From the NCBI GenBank assembly GCA_017511605.1, contig JAFWJL010000006.1, positions 1 to 15,815 of the forward strand: a DNA stretch of 15,815 bases, given 5' to 3'. Positions 13,439-15,815 of the stretch are shown piece by piece. Every line of letters begins with the position of its first letter. The stretch's first letter is position 1. Below the pieces are notes generated by a model, which saw only the letters and a program-made list of their open reading frames with translations, did not search any database and had not been told where the DNA came from. This DNA comes from Bacilli bacterium. Its GTDB lineage: Bacteria; Bacillota_I; Bacilli_A; RF39; UBA660. The translations under genes were made by a program, and so were the position numbers.

Positions 13439-13876
13439 ATGGAAGTAATTTTTATCAAAGATTTAAGGAATCAAGGTAAAAAGGGGCAAATTAAAAACGT
13501 AAAAGATGGTTACGCAGAAAACTTCCTAATTAAAAATGGTTATGCAGTATTAAAAACAAAAGAAAATCTAGCTAAATTAAATCATGAATTGAAAAAGAAA
13601 GAAGAACTAGATCAAGAAAATAAAAATACTGCTGAAGAATTAAAAAAGAAATTAGACAAAGAAACAATAGAATTTAAAGTAAAAACCGGAGAAGGAGATA
13701 AAGTCTTCGGGAGTATTAGTATTAAACAAATAAAAGATGAGTTAGAAAAAAAGGGATATAAAATAGAAAAAAGTATGATTGAACATACTACTATATCTTC
13801 ATTAGGATTTCATAATGTTGATATTAATCTATATGCAAATATAAAAGCAACAATAAAAGTACATGTAGTAAAGTAG
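13439..13876 (+). CDS. rplI: 50S ribosomal protein L9
   Basis: A 145-residue L9 of normal length. The N-terminal domain has MEVIFIKDLRNQGKKGQIKNVKDGYAENFLIKNGYA, including the conserved GYARNFL-like segment. A long Lys/Glu helix (about 42-75) links to the C-terminal domain (GEGDKVFGSISIKQI, EHTTISSLGFHNVDINLY). L9 binds 23S rRNA near the L1 stalk and helps reading-frame maintenance. It starts one base after the upstream stop and is followed 10 nt later by dnaB, the usual Bacillota order. Confidence 0.96.
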   Translation: MEVIFIKDLRNQGKKGQIKNVKDGYAENFLIKNGYAVLKTKENLAKLNHELKKKEELDQENKNTAEELKKKLDKETIEFKVKTGEGDKVFGSISIKQIKDELEKKGYKIEKSMIEHTTISSLGFHNVDINLYANIKATIKVHVVK

Positions 13877-13886
13877 AGGTGATAAT

Positions 13887-15245
13887 ATGCCAACTAGATC
13901 ATTACCAAATAATATAGAAGCAGAAGAATCGGTGTTAGGTGCTTGCTTCCTTTCTAAATATGCTTTAGAAAAAGCAATAGAAAACTTAACCCCAGAAACT
14001 TTCTATAACGATAAAAATGCTAAGATATTTGAAGCAATGGCAACTTTATCAGAGCAAAAAACACCAATTGATATTACAACAGTAACTAGTTATTTAAAAA
14101 AGAATAACAAATTAAATGAAGTAGGAGGAGTAGAATACCTAACAGAAGTATTAAACTATGTACCTACTGCATCTAATATTGATTACTATATAAAAAGCGT
14201 AGAAGAATCAGCTTTACTTAGAAATTTAATAGCAACAGCCGAAGAAATAGCACAAGAAGGTTATAATACAGATGAAACAGTAAATGAAATATTAGATAAT
14301 TCAGAAAAGAAAATACTTAGTATTGTTAAAAATAGAAAATCAAGTGAATTTAGATCAATCAAAGATGTTCTAGCAAAAGCAGAATCAGACTTAGAAAGAT
14401 TATCAGAAAATAAAGGTGAAATTACTGGACTTTCTACAGGATGGTATGACTTAGATAGAATTACTACAGGTCTTCATCCTAATGAATTCATAATTATTGC
14501 AGCCCGTCCTGCTATGGGTAAAACTGCATTTGCACTAAACTTAGCAACTCATGTAGCGATGACGCAAGATAAATCAGTGGCTTTATTTAACTTGGAAATG
14601 AGCGCTGAACAATTAGCAATGAGAATTTTAGGTTCTTTAGGTCAAATAGATGGATTCAAATTAAGAACAGGAAATCTTTTAAATCAAGATTGGAAAAGAA
14701 TTAACGAAGCAGTATCTCAATTGTCTAATACTAATCTAGTTATTGATGATACTCCAGGTATTACTATTGGTGAAATAAGAGCAAAATGTAGAAGATTAGC
14801 ATCATCAGAACAAGGGCTTTCATTAGTAGTAATCGACTACTTACAATTAATTTCAGGTGGTAAAAACTATGGAGCTAATCGTCAACAAGAAGTTTCTGAT
14901 ATATCACGTAGCCTAAAAACTTTAGCTATGGAATTAGGTGTTCCAGTAATAGCTTTAGCTCAGTTATCTCGTGGAGTAGAAGCTCGTGAAGATAAACGAC
15001 CAATTATGAGTGATTTACGTGAATCAGGATCAATTGAACAAGATGCCGATATTGTAATGTTCCTATATAGAGATGATTACTACAGAAAAGAAGCAAGAAC
15101 AGAAGACAATACAAGCTTAAGTGAATTAATTATAGGAAAACATCGTAATGGACCAACTGCTACAATTGAATTGTTATTCAAGAAGAACACTTCAACGTTT
15201 GTTAACTTAAGAAAGGATAGAAATGAGGGGACGCCTAGTGAATAA
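13887..15245 (+). CDS. dnaB: Replicative DNA helicase DnaB (DnaC in Bacillus)
   Basis: A 452-residue hexameric RecA-fold helicase that unwinds the fork ahead of the polymerase. The N-terminal domain (about 1-105) begins LPNNIEAEESVLGA. The linker helix is near 160-180. The motor domain has Walker A ARPAMGKTAF (206-215, Lys212), the FNLEMSAEQLAMR motif (about 234-246), Walker B LVVIDYLQLI (313-322, Asp317), the AQLSRGVEAREDKRP stretch (about 358-372), SDLRESGSIEQDAD, and the arginine-finger loop GKHRNGPT (417-424). There is no intein. SD AGGTGAT precedes the ATG. The 3' end overlaps the next gene. Confidence 0.97.
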   Translation: MPTRSLPNNIEAEESVLGACFLSKYALEKAIENLTPETFYNDKNAKIFEAMATLSEQKTPIDITTVTSYLKKNNKLNEVGGVEYLTEVLNYVPTASNIDYYIKSVEESALLRNLIATAEEIAQEGYNTDETVNEILDNSEKKILSIVKNRKSSEFRSIKDVLAKAESDLERLSENKGEITGLSTGWYDLDRITTGLHPNEFIIIAARPAMGKTAFALNLATHVAMTQDKSVALFNLEMSAEQLAMRILGSLGQIDGFKLRTGNLLNQDWKRINEAVSQLSNTNLVIDDTPGITIGEIRAKCRRLASSEQGLSLVVIDYLQLISGGKNYGANRQQEVSDISRSLKTLAMELGVPVIALAQLSRGVEAREDKRPIMSDLRESGSIEQDADIVMFLYRDDYYRKEARTEDNTSLSELIIGKHRNGPTATIELLFKKNTSTFVNLRKDRNEGTPSE

Positions 15246-15815
15246 GAAGTATAAATTACTAGTGTTAATAACTATTCTTCTAACCACAATATTTACTACA
15301 GGATTTACTAATATTAATAAAAATCCAAAAACAGTATATAGAGTGTATTTAGAAGGTAAGTCTTTAGGAATTATTGAATCAAAAAAATCATTTGAAAACT
15401 ATATTGATAAAAAACAAAATGAAATAAAAGAAAAATATCGAGTAGATAAAGTATATACACCACAAGAATTAGATATAGTAAAAGAAATAACTTTTGAAAA
15501 TGATATAAAAACAAATAAAGAAATATATAACAAAATAAAGAATATATCATCATTCATGATAGATGGTTATGTAGTTAAAATAAAAGGTTTAGATACAAAA
15601 GATGAAACAAATGGTAAAACTATTAAAGGTAAAAACCAATACATCTACGTATTAGACAAAAAAGTGTTCACAGATTCTGTTGAAAAAACAGTAAAATCAT
15701 TCATTAAAGAAGAAGATTATAATAACTACGCTAATAATACCCAAAAAGAAATAAAAGATACAGGTACAATTATTGATAATATTTATTTAAAAAATAAAAT
15801 AACTATTAAAAAAGA
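15223..15815 (+). CDS. Secreted or membrane-anchored protein, 3' end outside window
   Basis: An open frame runs from 15223 to the end of the window (about 197 residues seen). The N-terminus is a signal peptide or anchor: basic MRGRLVNKKYK, then hydrophobic LLVLITILLTTIFTTGF. The mature part begins TVYRVYLEGKSLGIIESKKSFENYI and goes on with long charged helices. This resembles the N-terminal repeat region (GK.LG.I.....) of Bacillota cell-wall proteins that later carry G5 and peptidase M23 domains. Nothing downstream is visible to confirm that. Two starts are possible: ATG at 15223 (AAAGGA 5 nt before it, overlapping dnaB by 23 nt) or GTG at 15238 (GAGG 9 nt before it, overlapping by 8 nt). It is co-transcribed with dnaB. 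Confidence 0.65.
   Translation, partial: MRGRLVNKKYKLLVLITILLTTIFTTGFTNINKNPKTVYRVYLEGKSLGIIESKKSFENYIDKKQNEIKEKYRVDKVYTPQELDIVKEITFENDIKTNKEIYNKIKNISSFMIDGYVVKIKGLDTKDETNGKTIKGKNQYIYVLDKKVFTDSVEKTVKSFIKEEDYNNYANNTQKEIKDTGTIIDNIYLKNKITIKK

Overview
The window is about 15.8 kb of very AT-rich bacterial DNA. It uses the standard code with TGG for Trp, mostly AGA for Arg, and strong Shine-Dalgarno sites. Gene content and order are those of the region around the replication origin of Bacillota: noc, soj (parA), parB, mscS, DUF951, ychF, rpsF-ssb-rpsR, a GdpP-type phosphodiesterase, rplI and dnaB (dnaC in Bacillus). I infer a low-GC, genome-reduced member of the Bacilli or a Mollicutes-like lineage. 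The species cannot be named from this.

Layout. Positions 1-696 hold the 3' part of a protein made of near-identical helicase-associated (HA) repeats, ended by a terminator. Positions 715-2084 are a single-gene unit for a Noc-like nucleoid occlusion protein with a very long acidic linker. Positions 2095-6465 are a five-gene operon (soj, parB, mscS, DUF951, AbgT-family transporter). Positions 6466-7759 encode a predicted cytoplasmic transglutaminase/cysteine-protease-fold protein. It converges on a minus-strand gene of the F420-0:gamma-glutamyl ligase (CofE) family. Divergent from that is ychF, which converges on a minus-strand zinc-ribbon membrane protein. Divergent from that is the rpsF-ssb-rpsR operon, with a structured leader. 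The 350-bp gap after rpsR carries a promoter, a roughly 160-nt structured RNA whose ends pair (best guess 6S RNA), a second hairpin, and a 26-bp perfect palindrome over the next promoter. The last operon holds a GdpP-type DHH-DHHA1 protein without its N-terminal half, rplI, dnaB and the start of a secreted or membrane-anchored protein that runs off the window.

How the genes fit together. Noc, Soj and ParB coordinate chromosome segregation with division. DnaB and SSB act in replication. S6, S18, L9 and YchF belong to the ribosome or its regulation. The DHH protein probably handles cyclic-di-AMP or a related oligonucleotide. The least understood parts are the remodelled Noc, the altered GGGH motif in the GdpP-like enzyme, the ncRNA/palindrome block at 12170-12430, the rpsF leader, and two genes of unknown role (6521-7747 and the CofE-like gene). 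No mobile element, CRISPR array, tRNA or rRNA was seen. I found no clearly new multi-gene system.
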